Below, piece after piece: positions 8,438-17,336 of a stretch of 64,000 nucleotides of DNA; position 1 is the first letter of the stretch, and the number at the start of each line of letters is the position of its first letter. Source of the DNA: Nitrospirales bacterium (lineage in GTDB: Bacteria > Nitrospirota > Nitrospiria > Nitrospirales > UBA8639); NCBI GenBank assembly GCA_031315865.1, contig JALDRJ010000002.1, forward strand, positions 3,694,001 to 3,758,000, read 5' to 3'. The notes beneath the pieces were generated by a model. That model searched no databases, had not been told where the DNA came from, and saw only the letters and a list, made by a program, of their open reading frames with translations. The position numbers were made by a program, and so were the translations under genes.

Positions 8438-8893
8438 CTACACCTTCTGCACTTCAGCCGCCGACTCATTCAAAATGAGCCAGTAGAGGCCAAGCTGCTG
8501 GACAGCCTTCGTGAATTCTTGGAAATCTACGGGTTTCCTCACGTAACTATTCGCACCCAATTGATAACTTTTGACGACATCATGCTCTTCTTTGGAGGAA
8601 GTCAACACCACAACAGGAAGAAATTTCGTTCGATCATCGGCACGCAATCGTCGCAACACCTCGAGCCCATCAATCTTCGGCAGCTTGAGGTCGAGCAAGA
8701 TGATTTGCGGCATCTGGCTCAGGTCACGACCGGCATAGGCGCCAGTCCCGAAGAGATATTCCAAAGCCTGCACGCCATCACGTGCCACGACGACTTCATT
8801 CATGATGTTATTTTTCGCGAGCGCTCGCATCGTCAACTCTTCATCATCAGGATGATCTTCGACCAATAGAATCACTTGTTCCTTTGAACTCAT
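8438..8893 (-). CDS. Single-domain response regulator (Rcp1-like)
   Basis: A 151-residue receiver domain. The start is set at the ATG at 8893, which follows AAAAGGAGGTGGGCC. VILLVEDHPDDEELTMRAL gives the acidic pocket (EDHPDD), IILLDLKLPKIDG the phosphoacceptor Asp, VVVLTSSKEE the Thr/Ser switch and YVRKPVD the conserved Lys. No output domain follows, as in Rcp1-type regulators that relay signals from hybrid or phytochrome-like kinases. It lies 16 bases downstream of a histidine kinase gene on the same strand, so it is the probable phosphorylation partner. Confidence 0.95.
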   Translation of the reverse strand: MSSKEQVILLVEDHPDDEELTMRALAKNNIMNEVVVARDGVQALEYLFGTGAYAGRDLSQMPQIILLDLKLPKIDGLEVLRRLRADDRTKFLPVVVLTSSKEEHDVVKSYQLGANSYVRKPVDFQEFTKAVQQLGLYWLILNESAAEVQKV

Positions 8894-8909
8894 GGCCCAC
8901 CTCCTTTTC

Positions 8910-10595
8910 TCACAACGTAAAATAAAATGTGGCTCCAGCTCCCACCATGCCTTCGGCCCAAATTTGTCCACCGTGACGTTGAATTATTCGCTGCACGGTC
9001 GCCAACCCCACGCCCACGCCAGGGTACTCGCTAAACGCGTGCAATCGTTGGAAAGCTCCGAATAATTTGTGAACATAGGTCATGTCAAAACCCGCCCCAT
9101 TATCTCGGACGAAAAATGCCGACCGATCCCTGTACTGCGTGATCCCCATTTCAATCGTGGCATCCGACGTATGGGCCGTAAACTTCCAGGCATTGCCCAA
9201 CAAATTTTCCAGCACCACACGGAGGAGGTTCGGGTCGGCTGTGGTCTTCATTCCTTCCTCCACTCGCCACGCGACGTCATGATCCGGGTCCACCCGATTG
9301 AGTTCTCCGATGATCTGCTGCGCTAACGCGCTCAAATCCACCGGCTGCACGTGCAATTCCGCACGCGTCAGACGGGCGAGATGAAGCATGGCGTCGATCA
9401 ACTTCGACATGCGCTGACTCGCTGAACGGACTCTCTCCAAGAATCCTTTCCCGGCGTTGTCAAGTTTGTCTCCATAATCTTCAAGAACAGCCTGACTGAA
9501 CCCGTCTATGCCTCGTAACGGCGCGCGCAAATCGTGAGAGACTGAATAGCTAAAGGCCTCGAGTTCTTTATTGCTGGCCTCCAACTGAGCCTTTTGTTCC
9601 AGCAAATCCGCATTGAGTTTTCGAACGCCCTCTTCAGCCAGTTTGCGCTCCTTCACTTCCTTGACAAGTTCGGCGTTGGCCTCGGCCAATTTTGCGGTCC
9701 GCTCATGGACGCGTTGCTCCAAATGGTCTCTTACTTCGCGTAGCGCGCGCTCCGCTAATTGACGCTCTCGAATTTCCTGCTCCAATTGTTCATTCGTTCT
9801 TTGAAGGTCCAGCGTCCGCTGTTGCACGCGAACTTCTAGTTCATCTGAGGTTCGACGGAGCTTTGACACGACCAGTCCCACGCCCCCTAGCCAGAGCAAC
9901 GCCAGAAGGCTCATGAGTCCATACGTACTCCGCATATTCACGCCAGTAAGCGTCTCCAGACTCCGGAGCGGATAGAGAATTTCCAACACACCGCGAACCT
10001 GCCCTGTTTCCCAGTCATGTTTGGGGCTTTCGGGATGGGAATTGTGACAATCCACACATTCCGGCCGCAGCACGTCGGCGGTGGCATAGCGAAGAGTGGG
10101 TTGGCCGTCTACCTCTTGAAACCGCAGGAAGACATCGCCAGGATGTTCCGATAGATAGTTCCAAGCCTCGGATTCAAATGAATCATGTACGCCTCCTGAC
10201 GGCCCACGCCAGGGAAACGGATGAGGACTGTAGAGTCGAGTCTGTTCACCCGGACGTTGCACACCCATCCGCTCGCCGAGTTTTGCGCTTAACGTCGCCG
10301 GAAGAGGAATGGCGCCTGGCTGGTTTTCATACTCATGCGTCACGACAACCCCATTGGCTCTCACCCGCTCCACGACTTCACTTGTGTAGAGATTGCGCAT
10401 TTCCATCAGGGCTCGGGTATAGACATCAGCGCTCGTCACGGCCACCGTCTTGACCATTTGGGTCTTTAAATGGGTGATATGGATCAGCATGACGACCAGA
10501 CAAATCCCGAACAAGATCGAGATGATTAAAATGGTTCGCTCATGGAGTTGTTGCAATATGCTGGAGAAAATCTTTGACATCGGTGAACTCGTCAT
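8910..10595 (-). CDS. Membrane sensor histidine kinase with periplasmic DUF3365 (Tll0287-like) heme-type domain
   Basis: A 561-residue kinase. A transmembrane helix (about 20-42, ILIISILFGICLVVMLI) is followed by an extracytoplasmic domain of about 185 residues that contains CVDCH (CXXCH, encoded at 10044-10058), the c-type heme signature typical of DUF3365/Tll0287-like sensors. A second helix (about 225-245) leads to a long coiled coil with two LEQ/RELAE repeats. The kinase core has SVSHDLRAPLRG (phosphorylated His), NLLGNAWKFT (N box), DNGAGFD and GVGVGLATVQRII (G boxes). Heme-based redox or gas sensing is inferred. The ATG at 10595 is chosen; a TTG at 10616 is possible. The response regulator follows at once. 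Confidence 0.92.
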   Translation of the reverse strand: MTSSPMSKIFSSILQQLHERTILIISILFGICLVVMLIHITHLKTQMVKTVAVTSADVYTRALMEMRNLYTSEVVERVRANGVVVTHEYENQPGAIPLPATLSAKLGERMGVQRPGEQTRLYSPHPFPWRGPSGGVHDSFESEAWNYLSEHPGDVFLRFQEVDGQPTLRYATADVLRPECVDCHNSHPESPKHDWETGQVRGVLEILYPLRSLETLTGVNMRSTYGLMSLLALLWLGGVGLVVSKLRRTSDELEVRVQQRTLDLQRTNEQLEQEIRERQLAERALREVRDHLEQRVHERTAKLAEANAELVKEVKERKLAEEGVRKLNADLLEQKAQLEASNKELEAFSYSVSHDLRAPLRGIDGFSQAVLEDYGDKLDNAGKGFLERVRSASQRMSKLIDAMLHLARLTRAELHVQPVDLSALAQQIIGELNRVDPDHDVAWRVEEGMKTTADPNLLRVVLENLLGNAWKFTAHTSDATIEMGITQYRDRSAFFVRDNGAGFDMTYVHKLFGAFQRLHAFSEYPGVGVGLATVQRIIQRHGGQIWAEGMVGAGATFYFTL

Positions 10596-11010
10596 ACCAG
10601 CTGGAACCGCAGTCAAGAACGATGCGAATGCCCATATGAATCAAACATGGCACCTTCTGCGCATGGCTTCGATAGTGTTATCGGTTTTCCCGCTCGAGAA
10701 ATGAAGAAAAAACATGAATCCGATCGTGTCGAATGGGCCTGATTCATGTCACTTGTGTTCAAATAGAGAGACCCAGGCCCTCGTAACCGGCTTCCCCCAT
10801 AGGACAGAATTTCTGCCTTTTTCCGCTTCAAATCCCATTCAGGTTCTGGCTGGCGCGAGGGCGGCGGCTTGACCTAAGTTTCCAGCGAAAAGTTGACCCG
10901 ATACGAACTCAATGATACCCTTTTGCGCTACAGTCGAGTGGAGAAAGTGCCCCTCGTCGTGTTCCTGATGCGTCACTCAATGAGAAGAGCCGATCTAAGA
11001 GGAGGATGAG
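10596..11010. other. Divergent intergenic region before the RRM gene
   Basis: About 415 bases between the kinase start and the RRM gene. It should hold promoters for both directions. I could not identify a reliable operator or RNA element. Confidence 0.4.
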
Positions 11011-11328
11011 ATGAGCGCAAAACTGTACGTCGGAAACCTGCCGTTTTCGACGACCGATCAAGAATTACAAGAAGTCTTCGCGACTCATGGAGCCGTGATA
11101 TCAGCGACCGTGATCATGGATCGATTTTCAGGACGTTCACGTGGTTTTGGGTTTGTGGAGATGAGTTCTCCGGATGAAGCCCAACAGGCCATTTCGGCCT
11201 TACATGAGTCTGAACTTGACGGACGTCCACTCATCGTGAATATCGCCAAACCTCGCGAGACGCGACCTCCGTTTCGTCCAGAATCGCGTGGAGAGGAGGC
11301 ATCTGGAAGCACTCACGCGGAAGGCTAA
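11011..11328 (+). CDS. RRM-domain RNA-binding protein
   Basis: A 105-residue single RRM. LYVGNLPF (residues 4-11) is RNP2 and RGFGFVEM (about 43-50) is RNP1; the fold ends near LIVNIAKPR. A short Arg/Pro/Gly-rich tail follows, as in small bacterial RRM proteins of the cold-shock-associated Rbp type. AGAGGAGGATGAG immediately precedes the ATG. It likely binds single-stranded RNA as an RNA chaperone; the specific role is unknown. It converges with the BrxD-like ATPase operon, 6 bases apart. Confidence 0.95.
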   Translation: MSAKLYVGNLPFSTTDQELQEVFATHGAVISATVIMDRFSGRSRGFGFVEMSSPDEAQQAISALHESELDGRPLIVNIAKPRETRPPFRPESRGEEASGSTHAEG

Positions 11329-11334
11329 ACAGCT

Positions 11335-13683
11335 CTACTCATGATTCAAGTGAGCGACCGCTTGGTTCTGCATCGCCACTGCCAGGAGGGGATCTTCCTC
11401 TGACTCTTCTTGTCCGGCGGCCGGGTCGTCTTCCAGTACGGCATCGAGTTCTACATCTTCTGAGTAATCCTGCAAGACCGTCGTGACCTCAATGTGCACA
11501 TTCGCCCCGGGTGTCAATCGTTTGAGATCCCATTCGGTGATCCACCCTCTGACGTATTCTCGCATGCGCGTACTGGATAATTGGTCGACCGAGGTCACGG
11601 CTGACGGCTCCCACCCATACGCCGAACCATGAAGCGCCCGTACTTTCTCATACGTGTCCTCCACGAGTTTTCCATACGGTAAATTGAGCAGCATACGATC
11701 CTGGTCAATCACATGAATGCCCGCTTCGGCTTCCTTAGCCATTTTCATGATGGAATCGGCTTCAGGCTGTGCGAGACTCACAGAAACCTTCTCACGATCG
11801 CCCTTTTCGTCCAACACCACGGCCTGAAAGTCATCTGTTAACGCGACAACAGACCCCAAGCCTGGAAATTGGCAATTTTCGAGCGCACCCATCCAACGCG
11901 CTAACTCCGCATACGACTTGACTCGCTGCTTGTATGAATAGCGGGCCATAATTTCCGCTTCGTCGATCAGCAGGACCCAACCCGCGTAGCCAGCCGCTAC
12001 GATCAACCGCGAAACAAAACGGAAGCGCTGCAGGGACAATTCTTGTGCCGTGATTTTTTCGAATGAGTATGGAATATCCGGTGCGCATCCTTTCAGGAAT
12101 TTCTTTAATTCTCCGTTGCTGAGCGGATCTCCAGACCAAAAACGGATCATACGATGGCTCAGCTCCGGATCATTGACCATCTGTTCATACAGGTACAGGC
12201 TCGCGGCAAGCCGGGCATCGACTTCTCCATTTTCCCGGCGCTGGGCCCATCCATAAAATTCCGAATATTGCGGACTTTGAAAATTCAGTTCGCTGGCAAT
12301 TTCAGTCAACGCGTGACCTCGTTTGTGCGGAACGAGGGCGGAATCAACCGCCGCCCGAAAGAGCGTCGCGACATTATGAAATGGCGTTTCCTTGCTGATC
12401 ACGATGGGACTGCACACGACATTGTGCTCAAGGGCCATGTGCTGCAAAGACTCTAACAAGTGAGATTTTCCGGAACCGAAGCCACCGGCAATCAGCAACC
12501 CCTTCGCCATCGTGTTGGTCTCCACTCGTGGGGCGAGTTCCTGGAGAAGACCTTGAAACTTCCCTTCAATCTCCGGCTGATGGCTTCCCAGAGCTTGAAC
12601 CACATCACGGTTGGGCACGCCAGATCGAAGCGATTCGATGACCCGTTGATGAGAGACGTTCCCGGCCACCTCAGCGCTGTTGAATTCCGAACCTGTCTCT
12701 TCCGCCACACCTTGTGGAACAATTCCTATCGGTGCGTTTCCCAGACGAATAAGTGCCCCCAACGGATTTTGATACGTCCGATCACGGACTTCATCCCAGA
12801 TTCGTAACTTCAGCGCTTCATACCGGCTCAATCCACGACGCGCATCGGTCAGGAATTCACCTGGAGCCATCACGATCAACAGCAGTCCTTCGATTTCGTC
12901 CGTGCCGTCGATGAACTGACGCAGCACTTCGTACACATCCATCGAGGCGGCCGGACTATAATAGAACCCCTCTGGCTGTGGAGGACGCTTGGCGACGACA
13001 TACCGGTCTATGTTGATCGTTAAGACCAGCCCATGTTTTCCGGCCAGCCGCACCCAGTGCGAGAGTGACGCGAACATGTGCCTGGCATTGTGCCGTACGA
13101 TTTTTTGGAATATGAGGGCCTCTTTCAAAGCGGACAGTTGACGTAATTCCCCTCGCAACCACTCGTTGACGGCTTGAGTCATGAATGGACTGCCTTCTCC
13201 AGAATCGAGCTGCGCAAGACAGAGGCGAATCATGGCCATCTTGAATTCCTGACACAAGGCCGGATCTTGAAAGATCGCCCGTTCCAGCCAACTATTGAGA
13301 TCACGCCGCAACAACGGTTCCGCACGATCATTCAGCTTCGCTACGTCGGCCAGGTTGAATTGTGACCGGTCCTCAGGCATCTGATATCCGTTTTCCTGAA
13401 GAAGTCGTGCGACGAATTGATACGCGAGTGAATCCCAATCGATGAGCCGTGCGACTTGATGGAAGAGACGGTCAGCCATATGGACTTTGGTCTCACTCGA
13501 CTCGACATGGACGGAACAGAACCCTTCTTCCCGCGCCATGGTATCCAACTGCGGATGGAGTAATTCACTGGCAGGGGTGTTTTCAGCGATGACGAATTTG
13601 ACGGCTGATCCACCCCGCTTCACGAATCGTTTGAGGTATTCCTGCCGAACCGTGCTTAACCAATCTTGCGGATGTAATTCCAT
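11335..13683 (-). CDS. BrxD-like (DUF2791) tandem ATPase, paralog A
   Basis: A 782-residue protein in two halves. The N-terminal half looks like a degenerate P-loop domain: GGSAVKFVIAENTPASELL (about 24-42) stands where BrxD-type proteins have a GxxGxGKS loop but lacks GKS, while a Walker-B-like strand GLVLTINIDRY remains. The C-terminal half starts at RVIESLRSGVPNRDVV, has Walker A GGFGSGKSHLL (about 400) and Walker B GWVLLIDEAEI (about 573), and matches BREX BrxD/DUF2791 proteins in order and wording. An acidic tail follows. BrxD works with other BREX proteins in phage defence, but no pglX, pglZ, brxC or brxHI is visible here. It is the last gene of a three-gene operon, 86 bases after its paralog. 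Confidence 0.85.
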   Translation of the reverse strand: MELHPQDWLSTVRQEYLKRFVKRGGSAVKFVIAENTPASELLHPQLDTMAREEGFCSVHVESSETKVHMADRLFHQVARLIDWDSLAYQFVARLLQENGYQMPEDRSQFNLADVAKLNDRAEPLLRRDLNSWLERAIFQDPALCQEFKMAMIRLCLAQLDSGEGSPFMTQAVNEWLRGELRQLSALKEALIFQKIVRHNARHMFASLSHWVRLAGKHGLVLTINIDRYVVAKRPPQPEGFYYSPAASMDVYEVLRQFIDGTDEIEGLLLIVMAPGEFLTDARRGLSRYEALKLRIWDEVRDRTYQNPLGALIRLGNAPIGIVPQGVAEETGSEFNSAEVAGNVSHQRVIESLRSGVPNRDVVQALGSHQPEIEGKFQGLLQELAPRVETNTMAKGLLIAGGFGSGKSHLLESLQHMALEHNVVCSPIVISKETPFHNVATLFRAAVDSALVPHKRGHALTEIASELNFQSPQYSEFYGWAQRRENGEVDARLAASLYLYEQMVNDPELSHRMIRFWSGDPLSNGELKKFLKGCAPDIPYSFEKITAQELSLQRFRFVSRLIVAAGYAGWVLLIDEAEIMARYSYKQRVKSYAELARWMGALENCQFPGLGSVVALTDDFQAVVLDEKGDREKVSVSLAQPEADSIMKMAKEAEAGIHVIDQDRMLLNLPYGKLVEDTYEKVRALHGSAYGWEPSAVTSVDQLSSTRMREYVRGWITEWDLKRLTPGANVHIEVTTVLQDYSEDVELDAVLEDDPAAGQEESEEDPLLAVAMQNQAVAHLNHE

Positions 13684-13769
13684 GCCTCTAGATCCTTCAT
13701 CGTGATAGAGTTTTTTTCATGACTCTCTTCTGTCGTCCTTTCCCATGCTTACGCTAGCTGTGTGCTGGG

Positions 13770-16058
13770 TCAGGAATGCGATTCGGCCAGAACCGGCTGG
13801 GCCACTTCGTCTGGACTCGCTTCCAAATCCGCATCCTCGGTGTAATCCTGCCGCACTTCCGTCAATTCAATTTCGACGGTTTCCCCCGGGGCCAGTCTCT
13901 TCAGATCCCATTCCGTAATCCACCCTTTGACGTATTCCCGCATTCTCGTGCTCGATAATCGTTCAATCGTCGGGACTTGAGGGGGATTCCATCCATAAGC
14001 CTGCGCATGGACGGACCAAATCTTCTGATAAATTTCCTCGATCCGTTTATCGTGGGGGCCCACGAGAGGAATACGTTCACATTCGATCAACTGCATTCCC
14101 TGTTCGGCTTGACGTGATAACACCAAATCAGCTTCTGAGCCCGTGTCCCGCAACTTTGCCGGCACCATTTCCCGATCACCTTTTTCATCCAAGATCGCAC
14201 TTTGAAAATCGTCAGTCAGCGCCAACACAGAGGCCAAACCTGATTTGTACCCGATATCAGCAAAGCTCGACGCCTCTAAACGTCCCATCCATCGGGCTAA
14301 TTCAGCATACGATTGCGCGCGCTGCTTGAAGGAGTAGCGTCCGATGATTTCGGCTTCGTCAATCAGCAAAATCCAGCCGGAATAGCCGGCAGCCACCATC
14401 AGACGGGAAACGAACTTCAAACGTTGCAGGGCCATTTCGGCCGAGGTCAATTTGTCAAAGCGGTACGTCATGCCCGAGTCGCAGGCTTTCACGTATCGCT
14501 TGATTTCCCCATCACTGAGCGGGTCGCCAGCCCAGAATCGAAGTATGCGATGACTCAGTTCAGGATCATTGATCATGCGTTCATACAAAAGAAGCGTTGC
14601 GGCAAACCTAGCGTCAATCTCGCCTCCCTGTCGGTTGACCCATTCGGAAAACTGTGCAAATCGCGGACTTTGAAATTGCAAGCCGCGCGTCACTTCCATG
14701 AGCGCTTCCCCACGTCTCTGAGGGATCACCGCCGACTCGATCGCAGCCCGAAACATCAAGGCGGGATTATACAGAGGAGTTTCCTTGCTGATGACGACCC
14801 GGCTCGTGACGAAGTTTTGCTCCAAGGCCATCTGTTGTAGTGATTCCAAGAGATGTGATTTCCCAGTCCCAAATCCTCCCTCCACGAGCATGCCCTTCGT
14901 GGTCCATCCCTTTTCCACACTCCCTTGAGCATCATGGAGTAACTGTTGAAATTTTGATTGGACTATGGGTTGAGGACACCCCAGGGTTTTGACCACTTCG
15001 GCATTTGGAACTCCCGATCGCAATGATTCGATCACTCGTTGCGCCTGAGCATTGCCCCCTTCTGACATGCGACGATACGAGCCCACCTCACCAGACGATG
15101 AAGACGCATTCGAAAGTCTGATCATCGGAGCAAGAGGATTCTGCCGGTACTTATCTCGCACATCGTCCAGTATGCGGAGTTTTAATGCTTCATACCGGTT
15201 CAGACCCAATCGTTGGTTCGTTAAAAATTCAAAGGGCGCGATGACCACCATCAATAAGCCTTCAATTTCATCCGTTCCATCGATAAATTGCCGCAACATC
15301 TCATAGGCGTCGAGGACCGCCGCAGGACTATAGGACAACCCCGCTCTCTCCTTCTTGACCGACCGAGACTGTACGAATGCGGAAATATCGAGAGAAACGA
15401 CAAGCCCTCGATCGCCGATTACACGAATCCAATGCGTGAGAGAGGCGAACAAGAAACGGGCATTGTTTCGTGAAACCTTTTGGAATATCAGGGCTTCTTT
15501 GAGCTTTGACAGGTACCGCAGCTCCCCGCATAACCAGGCTTTAATGGATGTCGCGAGTGTGGACGTCTCCCCTGGTGGCTCAAGCCGTGCCAGACAGAGC
15601 TGCATCATGGCGAGGCGAAATTCAAGACTCATGTGATAATCATGGAACAACGCCTGTTCCAGCCATCCGGTCAGATCACGTTTTAAATCGGCTTCTTCTC
15701 GACCATTGAGGGTCGCAAGAAAGGTCCAATGACAGTCACTGGGAGTTTCTGGAGTCTGACAGTGGTTCTGCGCGAGCAACCGTTTCAGGAACCGGTAGGC
15801 CAACGCGTCCCAATCGATTTGCCGGGCGATCTCCTGAAAGAGCAAATCGATCAATTGCACTTTCGTCGAACGGGCGTCAGCGTTCACCACGACATAGTCT
15901 TCGTGCTGGGCCATCACGCGGAGCTGAGCGGAAAACTGCGAGAGATCGGTGCCTTCAGTCCCTACTGCGAACTTCACGACCGATCCTCCATCCCGAACAT
16001 ACTGTTGGAGGTACTCTTTTTGAAGGATCGTTAACCATTCATGTGGTGACATTGCCAT
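13770..16058 (-). CDS. BrxD-like (DUF2791) tandem ATPase, paralog B
   Basis: A 762-residue paralog of the downstream gene, collinear along its whole length. The N-terminal half has GGSVVKFAVGTEGTDLSQF (P-loop lost) and GLVVSLDISAF. The C-terminal half has RVIESLRSGVPNAEVV, Walker A GGFGTGKSHLL (about 397), Walker B GWILLIDEAEI (about 566) and SSTRMREYVKGWITEWDLKRL near the end. AAGGTC precedes the ATG at 16058. The two proteins could form a hetero-oligomer with alternating active sites; that is inference. The family is linked to BREX, but the neighbourhood lacks BREX effectors, so a different role (nucleic acid remodelling, loader) remains open. Confidence 0.85.
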   Translation of the reverse strand: MAMSPHEWLTILQKEYLQQYVRDGGSVVKFAVGTEGTDLSQFSAQLRVMAQHEDYVVVNADARSTKVQLIDLLFQEIARQIDWDALAYRFLKRLLAQNHCQTPETPSDCHWTFLATLNGREEADLKRDLTGWLEQALFHDYHMSLEFRLAMMQLCLARLEPPGETSTLATSIKAWLCGELRYLSKLKEALIFQKVSRNNARFLFASLTHWIRVIGDRGLVVSLDISAFVQSRSVKKERAGLSYSPAAVLDAYEMLRQFIDGTDEIEGLLMVVIAPFEFLTNQRLGLNRYEALKLRILDDVRDKYRQNPLAPMIRLSNASSSSGEVGSYRRMSEGGNAQAQRVIESLRSGVPNAEVVKTLGCPQPIVQSKFQQLLHDAQGSVEKGWTTKGMLVEGGFGTGKSHLLESLQQMALEQNFVTSRVVISKETPLYNPALMFRAAIESAVIPQRRGEALMEVTRGLQFQSPRFAQFSEWVNRQGGEIDARFAATLLLYERMINDPELSHRILRFWAGDPLSDGEIKRYVKACDSGMTYRFDKLTSAEMALQRLKFVSRLMVAAGYSGWILLIDEAEIIGRYSFKQRAQSYAELARWMGRLEASSFADIGYKSGLASVLALTDDFQSAILDEKGDREMVPAKLRDTGSEADLVLSRQAEQGMQLIECERIPLVGPHDKRIEEIYQKIWSVHAQAYGWNPPQVPTIERLSSTRMREYVKGWITEWDLKRLAPGETVEIELTEVRQDYTEDADLEASPDEVAQPVLAESHS

Positions 16059-16160
16059 CGTCAGACCTTCTAAGATGTTCGTATCGATTCACGATCGGAC
16101 CGCAGGAACGAAAGGTAATACAGTCTCACCGTTCTTTCCTCACCCCAACGCTTCACTGCC

Positions 16161-17036
16161 TTATCCTGTCTTCACGAACGAGAGACCATAGTAGGTCTTC
16201 TCTCTCCCTCCCTGGGCGATCACCGTCAGGGTTCGATTCGCATCCCGGACGCCGGTACTGGCATGAAAATTTGCCCGATGCCCTTTCTTGGTCACGACGG
16301 TCCCGCTCTTATCCAATAGATACACATCACGACCAAATTCCTGTCGTGTGTACTCCGTCGCTTGCCAGGGCAACAGGGTTAAAAGTTGATACAGTTCGAG
16401 AAGAGGGATGACCGTTCCCGTGCCGATCAAATGCTTCCCTCGTCCGGCGACTACGATCGAATAGGCGGAGAACAACATTTCCAGGAAGGTCTGTGTTTTC
16501 AACCGTGGCGGCTTGTTCTGGACCTCTTTTAATTTCTTGACTAAGACGGATGGGCGGAGGCGGCTCTCCTTTGTACGATCAATGGCGACGGCTCGCTCCT
16601 TATGAAGAATCTGCAGCAACACGGGATAGGAAAAGAGATATCCATCATGTTCATAGATATTCACGCCCATTTGCTGAGCCGCAGACAGTAATTCCTCTCG
16701 ATACCCTTTCCCCGATAAGTACCGTCCTTCATCGAAAAAATTCCAATTCTCTTGCGCCTTGCCAAAGTCACATCCAAGTGTCAGCGTCGCTTGCCTCGCT
16801 TCCTCCAACAACCGACGAAGTTTCACCAAATCTCCGACTTTGGCGGCATCCCGTAACTTTTTGTATGAGGTCGCGACGAGGCCGGCCGTTTTGACGAGCA
16901 TCGCGGATTGCTCTTCCATGTCCGCAAGAGCCTGTTCAAGATTGAGTTCCTTCTTCGGGACATCCGGAGTACAATGATGGGCAGGCAATTCGGCCACGCA
17001 ACTGGCAGATCCGACGCTGGATTGCTGTTCACTCAT
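16161..17036 (-). CDS. Unknown protein, first gene of the BrxD-like ATPase operon
   Basis: A 291-residue protein without signal peptide or recognised domain. The N-terminal 40 residues are low-complexity. Residues about 33-90 are probably helical (LEQALADMEEQSAMLVKTAG, LVKLRRLLEEARQATL). A globular part follows, with WNFFDEGRYLSGKGYREELL, GVNIYEHDGYLFSYPVLLQI and an Arg/Lys-rich KESRLRPSVLVKKLKEVQNKPP. It lies 102 bases upstream of ATPase paralog B on the same strand, so it is probably co-transcribed and may be an adaptor or substrate-binding partner of the ATPases. That role is inferred from position only. Confidence 0.7.
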   Translation of the reverse strand: MSEQQSSVGSASCVAELPAHHCTPDVPKKELNLEQALADMEEQSAMLVKTAGLVATSYKKLRDAAKVGDLVKLRRLLEEARQATLTLGCDFGKAQENWNFFDEGRYLSGKGYREELLSAAQQMGVNIYEHDGYLFSYPVLLQILHKERAVAIDRTKESRLRPSVLVKKLKEVQNKPPRLKTQTFLEMLFSAYSIVVAGRGKHLIGTGTVIPLLELYQLLTLLPWQATEYTRQEFGRDVYLLDKSGTVVTKKGHRANFHASTGVRDANRTLTVIAQGGREKTYYGLSFVKTG

Positions 17037-17336
17037 ACACGTCCATCCCTCGTGCTATGCAGGAAAATATAGACTGGCTCACGTCGCGAACGATCGGTCA
17101 ACCCGACATCCGTGAAAAAGCGACGTTCATCACACTATCGACTGCTGGACACGCTGTTGGTTTCTGGGGCTCATCGGTTTTTTTACATATTTCCTTAAAA
17201 GGCGCTCAATAAAACCCAAGAACATGACAGGCTGGCGAGTAATGGGCCAAGACGCATGGCGGCATCATTCCTCGAAAGACACAGAATGCGTGATGAGGTG
17301 ACGAATCATGTGCAGTGACGATCATGAAGGACGGAT
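17037..17336. other. Divergent intergenic region
   Basis: 300 bases between the ATPase operon and the SDR gene, on opposite strands. It should contain the promoters of both. No clear operator is seen. Confidence 0.4.

Noticed and set aside
11335-17036. A complete BREX locus
   Set aside because: Only BrxD-like ATPases are seen; methylase, phosphatase, helicase and BrxA/B genes are absent from the window.
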